Source: Bretschneidera sinensis
Lineage: Eukaryota; Streptophyta; Magnoliopsida; Brassicales; Akaniaceae
NCBI GenBank assembly: GCA_023935145.1
Contig: CM043698.1
Coordinates: 72,502,501 to 72,566,500 of the forward strand
Reading direction: 5' to 3'
Length of the DNA stretch: 64,000 nucleotides
The notes under the pieces are model-generated. The model ran no database searches. It was given only the letters and a program-made list of their open reading frames with translations, and had not been told where the DNA came from. Every line of letters begins with the position of its first letter. The first letter of the stretch is position 1. Positions 11,316 through 22,865 of the stretch are shown here, piece after piece. Made by a program: the position numbers and the translations under genes.

Positions 11316-11986
11316 CAAATAGTAAGGTTGTATTGTTTCACAATTTATCATTTTTTTTAACTAAAGATAAGTTGTTATATTTGCCCAGACACACTGCTTG
11401 CGATCGAGCACACCTTTCTGTGCGATCGAGAGTGTCCTTTAATATGCTCAAGCATACAAGTGCGATCGAGTGCACTCGTGGCAGAAGATTTAGATATAAA
11501 TCTGCAAATTTACACTCATACGCACTCACCCTCTCTCACTGTTCACTCGCACCCTTACACTCTCCCTCACTCGCACTTTCCCGTTTCCCAGCCTCTCTCT
11601 CACACTCTACCACCACTCACTCACTCCAGCATCCACTTCACCGTCATCCCCATCACAACTATCCTCTCTTATCACCACCATCACCAACCATTACCACCCC
11701 CTACACCCTCCCCATTACACATTCACACCACTGCACAAGTTACACATTTGTTCATGTTTACACACACAAATTTTCATGTTTTACTTTTCATTGCTATATA
11801 TATATCTTATCTTATGTATGATTGGCACTTGTTTTGCTTGCAGGAGGTTAGGAACGAATTCAAACCCTACAAACCATAGCTTGTATTTTTGGTTCACACA
11901 AGCTGTTCGAGAAAACACCTGGCCGTGTGCGATTGAGAGCAGCTTATTGAGATCGATCGCAAATCCGGTAGAACCTAAAAAACAGC
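11316..11986 (+). other. Element A pol-env spacer with motif copies and splice-acceptor-like site
   Basis: This untranslated spacer holds three or more GATCGAG-type motifs (11400-11475), a long C/T-rich tract (about 11517-11760), and TTTTGCTTGCAGGAGGTTAGGAA with AG at 11842-11843. The acceptor-like sequence is kept in B, C and E. Two more motif copies (about 11928-11961) lie just before the env-like ATG. Env-like frames of some plant retroelements are known to be made from spliced RNA, so this is a reasonable acceptor. The frames of up to 177 codons on both strands here are low-complexity chance frames. Confidence 0.5.
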
Positions 11987-13185
11987 ATGTCCAGACCGTC
12001 TGTTTCCACCTTCGGTGCATCCAGCAGTCGCGCCTCGTCATCCCGGCCCAGCATTGAGCAACGGGAGCTTTTATTCGAGACCTCCTTCGCCCTGGCTTAC
12101 TCCGGCACATGGACGCCACTCAATGGGCCGTCCAAGCATTCCGACATTGAGGGTTGAAGAGGCTGTTTAAACCAGTTTGTTCCACTACTTACTCCCAGCT
12201 CATAGTCTAGTTTTATGCAATCCTATCATTTGATTGCAACAAACCGGGAGTCCTCACATCTTCAGTCCGGGGCACACCCATTGAGGTGACTAGTGCCGAT
12301 ATAGCCGCTGCTTTTCATTGCACCGACAAGTCCCCTCCTGAGGACACTGATATGGAGGAGCAGCCGGAGTCTTTTGCCCTGGCTGAGATCATTACAGACA
12401 TGTGCGCTGGCCAGTATGCCGATAGATATAACAATGCGGCCAGCCGGGCAAAGTTGCCTCCACGACTTTGGCTCGTCGACATAATCCTACAGTGCAATGT
12501 GTGTCCATTGGGGCACAAGACACAGCAGCAAGACCAGTTTCTCTAGTCCTTATATGCCTTCCACAGAGACCATTGGTACTCCATTTCGGCTGTCATTTGG
12601 AGCCAGCTACACAAGTTTTGGGATCACGTTCATGGCCATCAGACCACCACGGCCAATGCATGGGGCCTCCCTTTCCCATTCCTACTCTCATACATACTCA
12701 AGAAGAGAGGGATAAAGAGGACCTCCAGCGACGGACCAGTGCGAGAGCATCCCTTCTTCGGGAAGGCTCAGTGGACACACAGCATCTCGCATATGCCTCG
12801 AGGACTCCCGACACTTGCTCCAGCAGCTGAGAGAGTTGAAGAGGATCGTATGGAGACCGAGCCCCCAGTCGTTAGCCAGTACGAGAGGAGGACCATTTGG
12901 ACATGGGACCCATCGAGTCCCCGCACTTTCTAGCTGAGCTGTCCTCCTTCTGAGGCGAGGTCTCTACCACCACCACACTCGTGCATCAGTGCATCAATAG
13001 TTTGGAGGCATGATTTGCATGGCAGAAGGCTATATTGCAGGCTATTCTTGATCGCCTACCTCCGGCACCCGGTACCTCTTCGACTGCACCACCTGATGAT
13101 CAGCAGTGAGAGGATACCACGTCTGGCTGAAGACGTTAAACTTAGCGCTCATAGGAGGCACCCCAAAGCATGTCCTTTTTCTTAG
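11987..13185 (+). pseudogene. Element A env-like (Athila third ORF) pseudogene
   Basis: Starts at ATG 11987 with a Ser-rich N-terminus. It then reads MDATQWAVQAF, GLKRLFKPVCSTTYSQL (about 12110-12195), SADIAAAFHC (about 12290-12318), CAGQYADRYNN, LPPRLWLVDIILQ and a C-P-L-GHKT segment (12400-12525), with WSQLHKFWDHVHGHQTT and SHMPRG further on. This is the putative plant transposon protein domain of Athila ORFs downstream of pol, often called env-like. Its role is unproven. I see no convincing signal peptide or membrane segment. At least two frameshifts and several stops break it. C and E carry the same protein in comparable length. Confidence 0.72.
13120..13172 (+). other. Conserved GCGCTCAT-GGAGGCACCCCA motif, element A
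   Basis: The stretch ctggctgaagacgttaaact through agcgctcataggaggcaccc ends the env-like region. Nearly the same 50 bp occurs in B, C, E and even in F, which has no env-like frame. It may be an RNA element with a short GGG/CCC stem. Confidence 0.6.
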
Positions 13186-14508
13186 TTTATTTCATTTTAT
13201 TATTCGTATTTCCTAGTTTATTTTTCTATCTGTTTATTATTACTTGTTTTCTATTTTATGTTTGTTTCTCTTTCTTTTTCAAGGACAGCGTGAGTGCATC
13301 TAGTTAAAGTTTGGGGCCGTGCTACGAGCCATGCCAGCCATCAGTTCTCCATCTTCCAGGTTAGCTCCTTCCATGCTATTCACACATTGGGGACAATGTG
13401 CAATTTAAGTTTGGGGGTATGGGGACACATTCACACACTCACTATATCCCACATTTTTCTATTTTCTTGCTATTTTCATAGATAAATGCATGTTCATTCT
13501 CTCCAATAAACTTTTGTTGTGTGTTTTACAAGATTTTATGATTCGACTTCATCAGCGAGCTTAACACTTTGAACATATAGGCCAATAATCAAGTTTTGGA
13601 CCTAGATCACCGTCTTTTTGACATTTAATGATTCACAAGTTTGACCTAAACTATCACAAGCACACTAGCACATAGCTGTGTGGGGTATGACATGTTATTT
13701 GGATTTGTATGTTTTTTTTGCTTAACTGTGAACTAGATGACTTATTAGATTAACATTTTGGCATATAAAAATAAAAATAAAAATTGATTAGTGCTCAAAA
13801 GAAGAAATAAATGCTCCTAATGATCAATAAAACTTGTTTTCTGCTGAGTAACTGGCCCTCTTGCCTCAGTAAGCATTGAGTGTCACGTCAAAAGGTGGAA
13901 AATCTTAAATGATCATTAAAAAAAAGAACTTTCCACTGAATAACTGGCTCTTTTGCTTCAGTAAGCATTGAGTGTCACGTCAAAAAGTGGAAAATTCTGA
14001 ATAGTAGCATTAAGACCAGTTAGTTTCGTAGCCTTTTTTACTCGAGCTAGTAAGTCCTTAGGGGTGTCTTTACACCTAATGCCCTAAAACCATCTGGTTT
14101 GGGAGTCATTGGCTAAACGCTCGTTACACGAGTCAAAAAGAAAGCTTAAGGGAACTAACTTGAAAAAAAATGTCGCAAACAAAAGAAAAGAAGAATTATG
14201 CCATCCTTATTGATTCTAATAGGAAATTTGGTGAATCTTGAGTCATCGAAACACTACACATTTGAATTACTTGGAAACCCAATCTGTTATGTGCTAGTTC
14301 ACCACACACAAAAGTCAAACTTGTGATGTCTTAAATTACCTCATGAAAGTGATTTGCGTTCAAAGCTCTTATTCATTGCAAAAATATGTTTGTACCTGTT
14401 AAGATTGCTCATGAATGCACATCATAGTTTTGTAAGATCTAAACTTTTGTTGGACACCATGAACATTTGATTTATCTGTTTTTTTTTTCGTTTTAGTTCT
14501 TAATTTTG
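13186..14508 (+). other. Element A 3' untranslated region
   Basis: No gene. It holds an internal hairpin CACATTG-GGGA-CAATGTG (13383-13400) followed by a PPT-like tract aagtttgggggtatgggga (13408-13425), and an earlier weaker tract (13306-13316). Two copies of a hairpin cassette (13835-13905 and 13926-13995) and the shared block tactcgagctagtaagtcct (about 14040) follow. All of these recur in order in the related elements. Confidence 0.65.
13835..13995 (+). repeat. Duplicated hairpin cassette, element A
   Basis: Two about 70-bp units share taactggc, cagtaagcattgagtgtcac and gtcaaaa. In the second unit the ends TTTCCACT (13930-13937) and AGTGGAAA (13986-13993) pair perfectly. B, C and E have the same duplication. 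Confidence 0.7.
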
Positions 14509-14546
14509 TATTGCTAAGGGACTAGCAATAGGTAAGTTTGGGGGTG
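14509..14546 (+). other. Hairpin plus polypurine tract, element A
   Basis: TATTGCTA-AGGGAC-TAGCAATA (14509-14530) is a perfect 8-bp stem. The tract ggtaagtttgggggtg runs to 14546, just before the 3' LTR. The tract primes plus-strand DNA synthesis in this class of element. The hairpin is kept beside it in all five Athila-type elements. Confidence 0.82.
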
Positions 14547-15887
14547 TGATAGGTTCTTAAATATTCATATTTAAACCCCCTTATTTACATTTATTAGGTC
14601 CTTAGTTATGTTATTTTAGTCCATTTTACCTCATTTGTGTGTTTTATATGTGTTTATAGGGTCTTGGAAGAAAAGAAGCAGTTTTGAAACTTAAAGGAAG
14701 AAGCCTGGAAATCCTGGAACAGTCTCTGGTCAATTTGCGATCGATTGCATCATACACTGCGATCAAGCGCACATTGCGATCATGTGCACACAAGAAAGAT
14801 CGAGCGCACACTACGATCGAGTGTAAGACGTGTGCGATCGAGTGCACATGTACAGGCGTGAACAGTAAACTGCAGAACCCTATTTTGGAAATAAGAGAGT
14901 TTTTACAGCTTAGGAAGTTTAGGGTTTCCTGCACCTTCAATGACTACTAAAGCCCTATAAATACACTTGTAAAGCACACACAATTGACCATCTCTAGAGA
15001 TCACTTTTACCTTTTGCTTAAGCTCGGAGTTTTAGGCTTTAGAGAGGATTGACAACCCGTCTCCCTAGTATTCTTCAGGTTTTATATTTCATGCTTAGTT
15101 TATATATGATGTTTATTTTAGACAGCATGTGTAACTAACTTTCTTATAGGGCTCGATTGAAGCCCTAGTTATGTTTTCTCATATATTTATTCATTGATAA
15201 ATCTTTGCCAATAGCCTTTATTATGTTGCTTAACTTGATTAATGCTTGTGCTTATTTAAATTCCTCATATGTATGTGTATGGCCAGCGTATGCATGTGGT
15301 ATGGGCCTGTTAGTTAGATCAATTTGGATGATCGAGTCTTGGGTCTAACATTAGTAACGAGGGATATCTTATCCGGATACCTGGGTTAATCAACATAAGA
15401 AACCGGGAGTAGATACCATGCCCTAGGTCTCATGTAGTTGTCGATTTCCATAGTACTTATGCTTTCTTAAGGAAAAACTCAAGCAGATACCATGCTGAAT
15501 CCCTTAAGAAAGAAAAGAGTTAGAGTAGATATCATGCCTAACTCATTGCTTAGGGAGATCAATAGCTTAAGGAGTAGATACTATACCCTTAGGTTGGCAA
15601 CCAGTAGGTATACATGATAAGGCTAGTGCACTGATACATTATGAAATTGGGAAAGTATGACTAGTGGTGGATATCAAAGCCCTATGTCTTTATTATTATC
15701 ACTCACATTCAACAGTTATTTTATTTCTTGTTACTTTAAAGAAACTAATTCTAAAAACTGAACTTTACCAATCCCTGTGGAGATGATCTTGCTTTCACAC
15801 ACTACACTACACTGTCGACCTTATGAAATTGCAAGTAAAACTAGTGCGATTATCTGCTTAATTATTTAGGTATATAATCGGCCAACA
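14547..15887 (+). repeat. Element A 3' LTR
   Basis: Starts TGATAGGTTCTTAAAT and ends GGCCAACA, matching the 5' LTR at 4225-5566. It carries the same U3 array (14736-14850) and TATA box (about 14955). Confidence 0.93.
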
Positions 15888-15910
15888 ATCAAACATTTTA
15901 CTTTAAACAT
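15888..15910. other. 23-bp scrap between elements A and B
   Basis: Starts with the element A target duplication copy (atcaa) and ends with the element B target duplication aacat (15906-15910). It is all that separates two inverted LTRs. Confidence 0.75.
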
Positions 15911-17162
15911 TGTTGGATCGATTATCTACCTAAATCAATATGCAAATAACCGTCCTAGTTTTACTTGCAAATGCACAAGGTCTGTGGTAGCATAGTGTGC
16001 AAGTGCGAGATCATTTCCACAGGGATTGGTGAATTTCATTTTAGAATTAGTTTCTTCAAGTTAAAAAAGAGAAATAGCAAATTTGATTATGAGTAAATAA
16101 CAATAATGAGAACATAGGACTACGATATCTACCCTAATTATACTTTCCCACAAAATAAAGTGTCAATACTCTAGCCTTATCATGAATATCTAATGGTTTC
16201 CAACCTAAGGGCTTCGTCCACACCATAGGCTATTGATCTTCCTATGCAACGAGTTAGGCATGGTGTATACTCTAACTCTTTTCTCATTTAAGAGATTCAG
16301 CATGGGTGTATACTGAGTTGTTCCTTAAGAGAGCATGAGGGCTGAGGAGATCGGAAACCACACGAGACTTAGGGCTTGGTCCGCTCTCGGTTTCCCATGT
16401 TGATTAACTCGGGAATCCGGTGTGGATATCCTTAGTTACTAATGTCAAACCCAAGACTCAGTCATCCAAATTGATTCGACTAACTTATCCATACCACATG
16501 CATACGTTGATCAAGCACACACATATGAGGAATTTAAATACAAACAGGCATTAATCAAGTTAATATTCTAACAAGACTATAGCAAAGATAATCAATGAAT
16601 GAACATGTGGAAAAGCATAACTAGGGCTTCAATCGAGCTCTATAGGAGTTTAGTTACACATACTAAATAAACTAAATATTCTAAACATAATGAAATAAAA
16701 AAAGAAAACTAAAACCGAAGAAAACTCGGGAGATGAGTCATCAATTCTTCTCCTAAGCTTGCTACTTCAAATCTAGAACAAAAAGTTTGATTTATGTGTT
16801 TTACAGGGCTATTTATAGGGCCTTTATGGTGTCCCGAAACCCTAATTTCCTATTTGGAGCTTGGAGTCTTCTTTCCATATCTGGCTCTGTCACCTCTAGA
16901 GTAATTGCACTCAAGCGCATGTTTGCGCTCGAGCCTTCTTCAAGTGCAGCTCGATCTCAAGGGGGGTGCGCTTGAGTGTACCTTGCTGGATGACAGATCT
17001 TGAATTTTGCTCCTAAAAGCTCCAATTTATCATCTTTTTGTCCAAGTCTTGTGAAAAACACATAAAACATGAAAATGAAGTAGAAACTACTAAAATATAT
17101 AAATAAAGAGTCTAACAAGTGTAAATTAAAGGGCTTAAATATGACTATTTAAGTACTTATCA
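15911..17162 (-). repeat. Element B 3' LTR (left)
   Basis: On the minus strand it starts TGATAAGTACTTAAATAGTC and ends CCAACA. Its U3 keeps a reduced motif array (16908-16975) and an intact TATA box (complement of ctatttatag, 16809-16818). Confidence 0.92.
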
Positions 17163-17200
17163 CACCCCCAAACTTACATATTGCTAGTCCCTTAGCAATA
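17163..17200 (-). other. Polypurine tract plus hairpin, element B
   Basis: On the minus strand TATTGCTA-AGGGAC-TAGCAATA (17179-17200) is followed by taagtttgggggtg (17163-17176), adjoining the LTR. Same module as in A. Confidence 0.82.
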
Positions 17201-18501
17201 CAAAACTAAAGACTATATGTTAGAACAAAATTTAAAGATAAATTCTTTTCCATGATACTCAAAGATTTGGGTTGTGCATAAAACTATGAGAACCGTTAAT
17301 GAGTAAGCTTATAATAAAAACACATCTTTGTATTGAAAAAGGATTTTCAAAAGTTCATGTTACTTACCTATGGTTGGCTTAAGGCATCACAAGTTTGATT
17401 TGTGTGTGATGAATTAGCACATATAAGATGGGGCTTCCACATAATTTTAGTGTATAGGGTTTCGATGCCCGAACCTTTATCGAATTCCTTACCAAAGAGA
17501 ACAAAAATGGCATAATGCTTGCTTCTTTTTCTTTTTCTTTTATCATGCGATCTTTGCCATGTAAAGTTCCATCAAGCTTTCTATTTGACCCTTGTAATGA
17601 GTGTTTGGCCAATGACTCCCAAACCATATGGTTTTAGGGCATTAGTTGTAAAGACACCCCTAAGAACTTACTAACTCGAGTCAAAAAGGCTACGGAACTA
17701 ACAGGTTTTAATGCTTCTAAATGAAATTCCCACCTTTTAATGTGAACACTCAATGCTTACTGAGGCAAAAGGCCCAGTTACTCAGTGGAAATTTTTATTA
17801 TGATCATTAAAGGCTTACTTCCCACCTTTTGATGTGAACACTCAATGCTTACTGAGGCAAGAGGCCCAGTTACTCAGTGGAAAGTTTTTAATGATCATCA
17901 GAAGCTTTCGATTTTATGATGAACATTTTTTTCTCTATTTTTCTTATGCCAAAGTGTTCTTTTTAACAAGTTATCCGATTACAGTTAGGTTTTGGAAACA
18001 TATATAAAAGAATTATGTGTCATACCCCACACAAAATGCGTGCTAAAATGTGCTTGTGCAGATTTGGATCAAACTCGTGAATTCTTAGGTGCCTTGAGGT
18101 AGGTAACTAAACTTTGTAAAATTCCTATTACAAGACTATGTGTTCTAGTTTTTAAGCTTACTAATGAAGTGTTATCATATTTTTAAATTAACCAAAAATT
18201 TTGTTACCACATGAACATGCATTAATCTTTTCTAAAAAAAATGGGACCTAGTGTGTGTATGTGTTTCAAGTGTGTGTGTAATAGTATCTAGTATCTCCCA
18301 CTACTCCCAAACTTAAAATACACATTTTCCCTAATGTGTGTGTGGTATAGAAAGATCTGACCTGCGAGATGGAGAACTAAGTTGCTTGCTTGCTTGTACA
18401 CACCCCCAAACTTGAACTAGATGCACGCACTAAGTACCTGACAAAGAAAAATAAACATTGTTCCGAAAAACAAAATATAAACAATAGACATGTAAATATA
18501 A
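17201..18501 (-). other. Element B 3' untranslated region
   Basis: No gene. It holds the duplicated hairpin cassette (17725-17792 and 17817-17885), an internal hairpin with one imperfect pair (18321-18338), and PPT-like tracts at 18301-18315 and 18401-18413. The 82-codon frame at 17379-17627 has no similarity and crosses conserved non-coding blocks. Confidence 0.6.
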
Positions 18502-19215
18502 TTATAAACAAACGAAAAGTACTAAAATGAAAAGGATATGTCCGAGGTGCCTCCCATGAGCACTAAGTTTTACATCTTCAGCCAGACAGGGTATCCTCTC
18601 ACTGCTGATCATCTTTGGGTGCAGTTGAGGAGGTACTGAGTGCAGGAGGTAGGCGGTCAAGGATGGCTGTAGCATTGCCTCCTGTCGTGTAAACTGTGCC
18701 TCTAACCCATTGATCCGCTGATGGATCAAATGGGCTGCCTCATGATCCTCCCGACGGATGTGGGGCAGCTCACAGCAGAAGGAAAACAGCTCATCTAGGA
18801 GGTGCTGATACTCCATGGGTCTCTGTCTGATCCTCCTCCCATGAAGGGCTCACTCGTGAATGCTCGGCCTCCATCGGATCATCCACTATAGGCTCGGTAG
18901 CTGGAATCTGTGCCTGGTGGTCAGCTCTATGAATCTGCCCTAAACTGACGAAGATAAGATCTCTGGCCTGGTGCAGTCATAGGTCAGGTTCTCGTAGAAG
19001 TTGATCAAAAATCGGGTGTATGTCGTCGAGTAGACTGGCTTGAACAGCCTCTTGAGTCCCCGGCTCTTGAATTCTAGGACCGCCCATCTTGTGGCGTCTA
19101 AACTCTTGAAGTCCTCTTCCACGTTGAATGTGGTCTCGAACAGTATTTCACGCTATTCAAAACTGGGTGGGGATGCCTGGTGGCGGCTGTTGGAAGCTCG
19201 GGATGTGGAAGCCAT
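18502..19215 (-). pseudogene. Element B env-like pseudogene with central deletion
   Basis: Starts at the ATG complementary to 19213-19215 (MASTSRASNSRHQ). It reads an early stop, LDATRWAVLEFKSRGLKRLFKPVYSTTYT and YENLTYDCTRPEILSSSV, then a stop near 18940. The central SADIA to CAGQY to LWLVD block found in A, C and E is missing. The frame resumes at the C-terminal part (EPIVDDPMEAEHS, about 18850-18900) and ends through HEAAHLIHQRINGLEAQF (about 18690-18745) in another frame, up to the conserved motif at 18545-18595. It cannot give a normal env-like protein. Confidence 0.7.
18535..18597 (-). other. Conserved GCGCTCAT-GGAGGCACCCCA-type motif, element B
   Basis: Minus strand ctggctgaagatgtaaaact, then tagtgctcatgggaggcacc. 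It differs at a few bases from the copies in A, C, E and F. Confidence 0.55.
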
Positions 19216-20061
19216 GCGTTGTGGAAAACAGTGTTGCTACTGGTGTGATTACGCTCGTGCGCAGCTGCTTGTGCGCTTGATTGCACAGACTGAGGTGCGC
19301 TCGATCTTTACTACCAAACACTCGATCGCACTCGGTCAGGTAATATGTAGAATACCTTATGCGCACCAAAACCCATAAGCTGTATAATTTATACACCCTT
19401 GATCCAAACCTCCTGCAAATGTAAAAAATTCCCAATCAACACACAAGAATAACATATATAGATAATGTATATGTAAACTGAAGATCAAGAACCGTATATG
19501 TGCATAGATATCTAAAAAAAACCAAAAACATGTGTGTCCATTGTGTGCTTAGGAGGGTAGTGTGTGTGCTAGGGAGAAAGAAAATGTATTGGCCTGGTGG
19601 TGGGCTTGGTTATGAGGCGAGGTGGTGGTGGTGGTGTGGAGTGCCGGATGAGGATTGAGGGTAAGGTTTTGTTGTGTGAGATGGTGAGTGCGAAAGAAAT
19701 ATATCAGAGGTGCGATTGAGCGTAAATGAGCAAAGAAAGAGGAAATTGTTTATAATATACACGTGACTTCTCTGCCCCGCGTGCACTCTAGCGCATTTGT
19801 GAAGTGCATTCGATCGCATGATGTGCAAGTACGTAAGGTAAAGCGGTCGTGCGCACTGGGATGTAGGGGATGTGTGCTCGAGCCTAATGAATGGTGCGCT
19901 CGAGCGCAATGCAGTATGTATAGCGTATCAAAAACAAAATTAGAACGATATAGTTATACCGTATTTTAGTGGCATTCAGTACCACTAACCTCGATAGAGG
20001 CACTTGAGCTATATGTTATGCAAGTGGAATTGCTCAAGCGCTCTCTATGGTATCTTTAAGG
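19216..20061 (-). other. Element B pol-env spacer with twin hairpins and acceptor-like site
   Basis: No gene. The twin hairpins are at 19966-20000 (minus strand CCTC-TATC-GAGG then TTAGTGG-9 nt-CCACTAA). The acceptor-like site is tacatttgcaggaggtttgg on the minus strand (AG at 19413-19414). CpG-rich motif copies occur at about 19255-19330 and 19790-19910. Frames of about 100 codons on both strands here are chance frames in repeats. Confidence 0.55.
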
Positions 20062-22599
20062 CTACGTCCTTTGAAGAAGGCACTTAGGACCCCCATCAGG
20101 TGGTTTCAGTGCCGTCGATAGCTTCTTTGTCTCTAATTTTGGTGCTTGGTCAATAAAATAAGGAGAAGTAGTATTAGTAAGTGCAAGATTTTTAAATTGG
20201 GGATTACACTTACTTGAGAGCTTGGGTGTGTTCTTGATGGTGTGCACAACTCCATTAATATCTTTAATCACGTTATCATCTGGCTCAATGTCCAATCTCA
20301 TGTCAGCATGGTTGGGGATGGTCTCCAATGGAACAGTGCAGTGGACCTTAGAAATTTTCTCATCGAAACTTTGTGTGAAACTCACATTATAACACTCATT
20401 ATTAGTTTTAGTGGAGTCTAGTGTATTAAATATTTTAAATTCTACCTCTTCATCATTTACTCTCATAGTGATAATGCCTCTTTTCATATTAATGTTTGTG
20501 TCAGCAATGATCATAAATGGTCTCCCTAAGATGATAGGGAGTGGTACAGGCATATGGCATTCCTCCATGTCTAATACAATAAAATTAGCAAGTAAAATAA
20601 ATTTACCTACTCTTACCAAAACATCCTCGAGGATACCTCTTGGTCGTTTGATGCTTCTGTCAGCCAATTGTAATTCTCCCAAACCTAGTGTCTCGAATAC
20701 ACTGTAAGGTAGCAAATTGACACTCGCTCCTAGGTCTAATAATGCATGCTCGAAAAGCTGATCACCTAGCCTGCAAGGAATAATAAAACTATTCGGATCT
20801 TTTAGTTTAGGTAATAATTTTCTCAGTAATACAGTACTTACCTCTTCGGTCAAGGCTACCGTCTCATGCTCCTGAAATTTCCATTTGTTAGTGCAACAAT
20901 CTTTTAAAAACTTAGCATAAGCAGGTAGTTGTCTTATTGCATCTAATAAAGGAATATTTATTTCCACCTTTTTCAAGGTTTCGAAAATGTCAATCCTTTT
21001 AGTTTCCTTTTTAGGCTTCACTAACCTTTGAGGGAAGGGTGGGGGTGTATTTACCTTTTCCATCTCTCTTACCTTAGATGTGGAGGTTTGGTCTGGAGAT
21101 GCTTGTGTAGGCTCATTGGTGTCGATGATCTTACCACTTCTTAAGGTTATTACAGCATTCAGTTACTGATGTCCTCTTGGATTAGGCAGTGGCTAGGCTG
21201 GGAGCTCTCCTTGCTTTCTGCTACTCAATTCCTTGGTCAACTGTCCCATTTGTACCTCTAGTCCTTGAATGGCTTGATCATGTTTTGCAGTGATTTGCCT
21301 TATTTCAGTTCGAAATTGCCTTGACTCTTCCATGAATTGTTCATGTTTATTCAGGATTTGTTGTTGCTGAGTCACTAGTTGCCTCATAAGACTTTCAAGG
21401 TCATTCTTCTTTGGTTCAGGAGCAGGTTGGGCTGCTGGTTGGAAGTGTCTTTGCTGCCCTTGACTGTTTTGGTTGTTGCTCCATAAGGAATTCGGGTGAT
21501 TCCGTCATCCAGGGTTGTATGTGTAAGCATAGGGGTTGTTCTTCGGTGGATAATTATTTGGTCCCACAAAGTTGGCTTGCTCATGATCTGCATATGAATA
21601 CAAGGGATACATGTCAATATTATGATCAAATTGTGAGCAAATGGCACATACCTGGAGTGGTGTAGTTGGTGGGTTCATAGAGGTGTTTTGAGCAGCCATA
21701 GCTTTAACCAATAGATCAAGTTTCCTCTCCACAGTAGCTATTTGAGGAGATGATCCTCCATTCAGGCTTACCTTATACATACCTTGACTTTTGGTTATAT
21801 GTCTACCTCGAGAGGAGAACTGCTGTGTGTGTTCACTTAGGGTTTCGAAGAGTTCCATAGCCTCTTCGCTGCTCTTCTCCATCAACACTCCTCCACAACC
21901 TGAATCCACAATGTTTTTGTTAGAATCACTCAAACCTTCATAGAAAGCTTGTACTAGTTAGTCTTGGGATAGGTTGTGGTGTGGGCACTTGAGTAGTAGC
22001 TCGTTGAAGTGTCCCCAGGCCTCGAAGAATAGATCACCATCCCTTTGTTGGAAGGATTGAATTTCTTTTCTCATTTGCCTCGTCTTTTGGGCTGGGAAGA
22101 ACTTCCTTAGGAACTTGCTAGCCAACTCCTCCCAAGTGTGGATAGAAACTACAGGCAAAGAATTATACCATAATTTAACATTATCTTTCAAGGAAAAAAG
22201 GAAAAGAATTAACCTTATTCCTTCTTAGTCTAAGCCTCGGATGTGTTTGAATTTGCAGAGATCAAAGAACTCTCGAAGGTGCAAATGTGGATCCTCACTA
22301 GGTGTACCCCTAAAGTGAGTCAATGCACTGAGTATCTGTGGAGATATGTAATAGTTTCCTTCCGACTTAGATTGATACGCAATATACGAAGGTTGATCGA
22401 GGTTCTGTGGGATGAAGGATTGTTTCATCGGCCTCCACTCAAGTGGTTGATGTTCGGCTATCTGTTCTGCCATTGGTGTGTCTTCCTTAATTCCTCCTTC
22501 TATCTCTTCTGAATTGTCTCTAAGCCTTTGTCAGATAGTCCTCTCTAGCTTGGGATCAAGGGGAATGAATGCGGGATTCTTCGATCGACGTCCGTGCAT
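20062..22599 (-). pseudogene. Element B gag-protease joined to the pol tail
   Basis: From the ATG complementary to 22597-22599 (MHGRRSKNPAF) to the stop at 20062 the gag-PR frame is one continuous reading frame of about 845 codons, broken by roughly six stops but no frameshift. The gag domain shows LTHFRGTPSEDPHLHLREFF, FLRKFFPAQKTRQMRKEI and CPHHNLSQD. The zinc knuckle reads CAICSQFDHNIDMY, with the last Cys changed to Tyr. PR has LLDLGASVNLLP (about 20713-20748). After QAPKLETKKLSTAL the frame passes directly into KPPDGGPKCLLQRT, matching the very end of pol in A. RT, RNase H and IN are therefore skipped in frame. Confidence 0.87.
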
Positions 22600-22843
22600 G
22601 AATCGGTGGCAGTTACGTGAGTGCAGCAGTTAAACACTGCCGCTCGGATGACTCTCTGCCTCAATTGTGCTCGATCGCACTAGAAGGTGCGCTCAATCGC
22701 AAGTGGCACAGAAAGCTCTCCTAGAGTACCTGAAACAGAGTAAAAGGAAATTGTTTAGGGTTTTTAATGAAACGAAAAATAAGATAAACAACAATAATTA
22801 AACTAAATGAAAAATTAATTCTAAAAGGAAATTTAGTGCAATC
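22600..22843 (-). other. Element B leader
   Basis: Holds CpG-rich motif copies (about 22668-22705) and the acceptor-like ctctgtttcaggtactctag on the minus strand (about 22722-22741). No gene. Confidence 0.5.
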
Positions 22844-22859
22844 CCCGACAACGGAGCCA
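22844..22859 (-). other. Primer-binding site of element B (tRNA-Asp, two changes)
   Basis: Minus strand TGGCTCCGTTGTCGGG differs from the tRNA-Asp complement at two positions. It adjoins the 5' LTR. Confidence 0.78.
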
Positions 22860-22865
22860 AAAACT

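Larger units (their letters stand above)
4225..15887 (+). mobile_element. Element A: full-structure Athila-type Ty3/gypsy LTR retrotransposon
   Basis: It is bounded by two LTRs of 1342 and 1341 bp that both start TGATAGG and end CCAACA. Between them are a tRNA-Asp PBS, gag, PR, RT, RNase H, IN, an env-like frame, a polypurine tract and conserved untranslated motifs, in the Athila order. Flanking bases are gtcaa (4220-4224) and atcaa (15888-15892), a 5-bp target duplication with one mismatch. Stops and frameshifts run through gag and pol, and the integrase catalytic Glu is replaced, so the copy is inactive in its current state. Confidence 0.9.

Noticed and set aside
11288..11879. Frames of 139 and 177 codons in the pol-env spacer of element A, and 155-200 codons at 28350-29010
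   Set aside because: Translations are low-complexity Ser/Thr/His/Pro strings from a C/T-rich tract. The frame is not kept between A, B, C and E.
11987..13185. A viral-type envelope glycoprotein in the env-like frame
   Set aside because: No convincing signal peptide, furin-like site or membrane segment could be read; only position and Athila family similarity support the env-like name.
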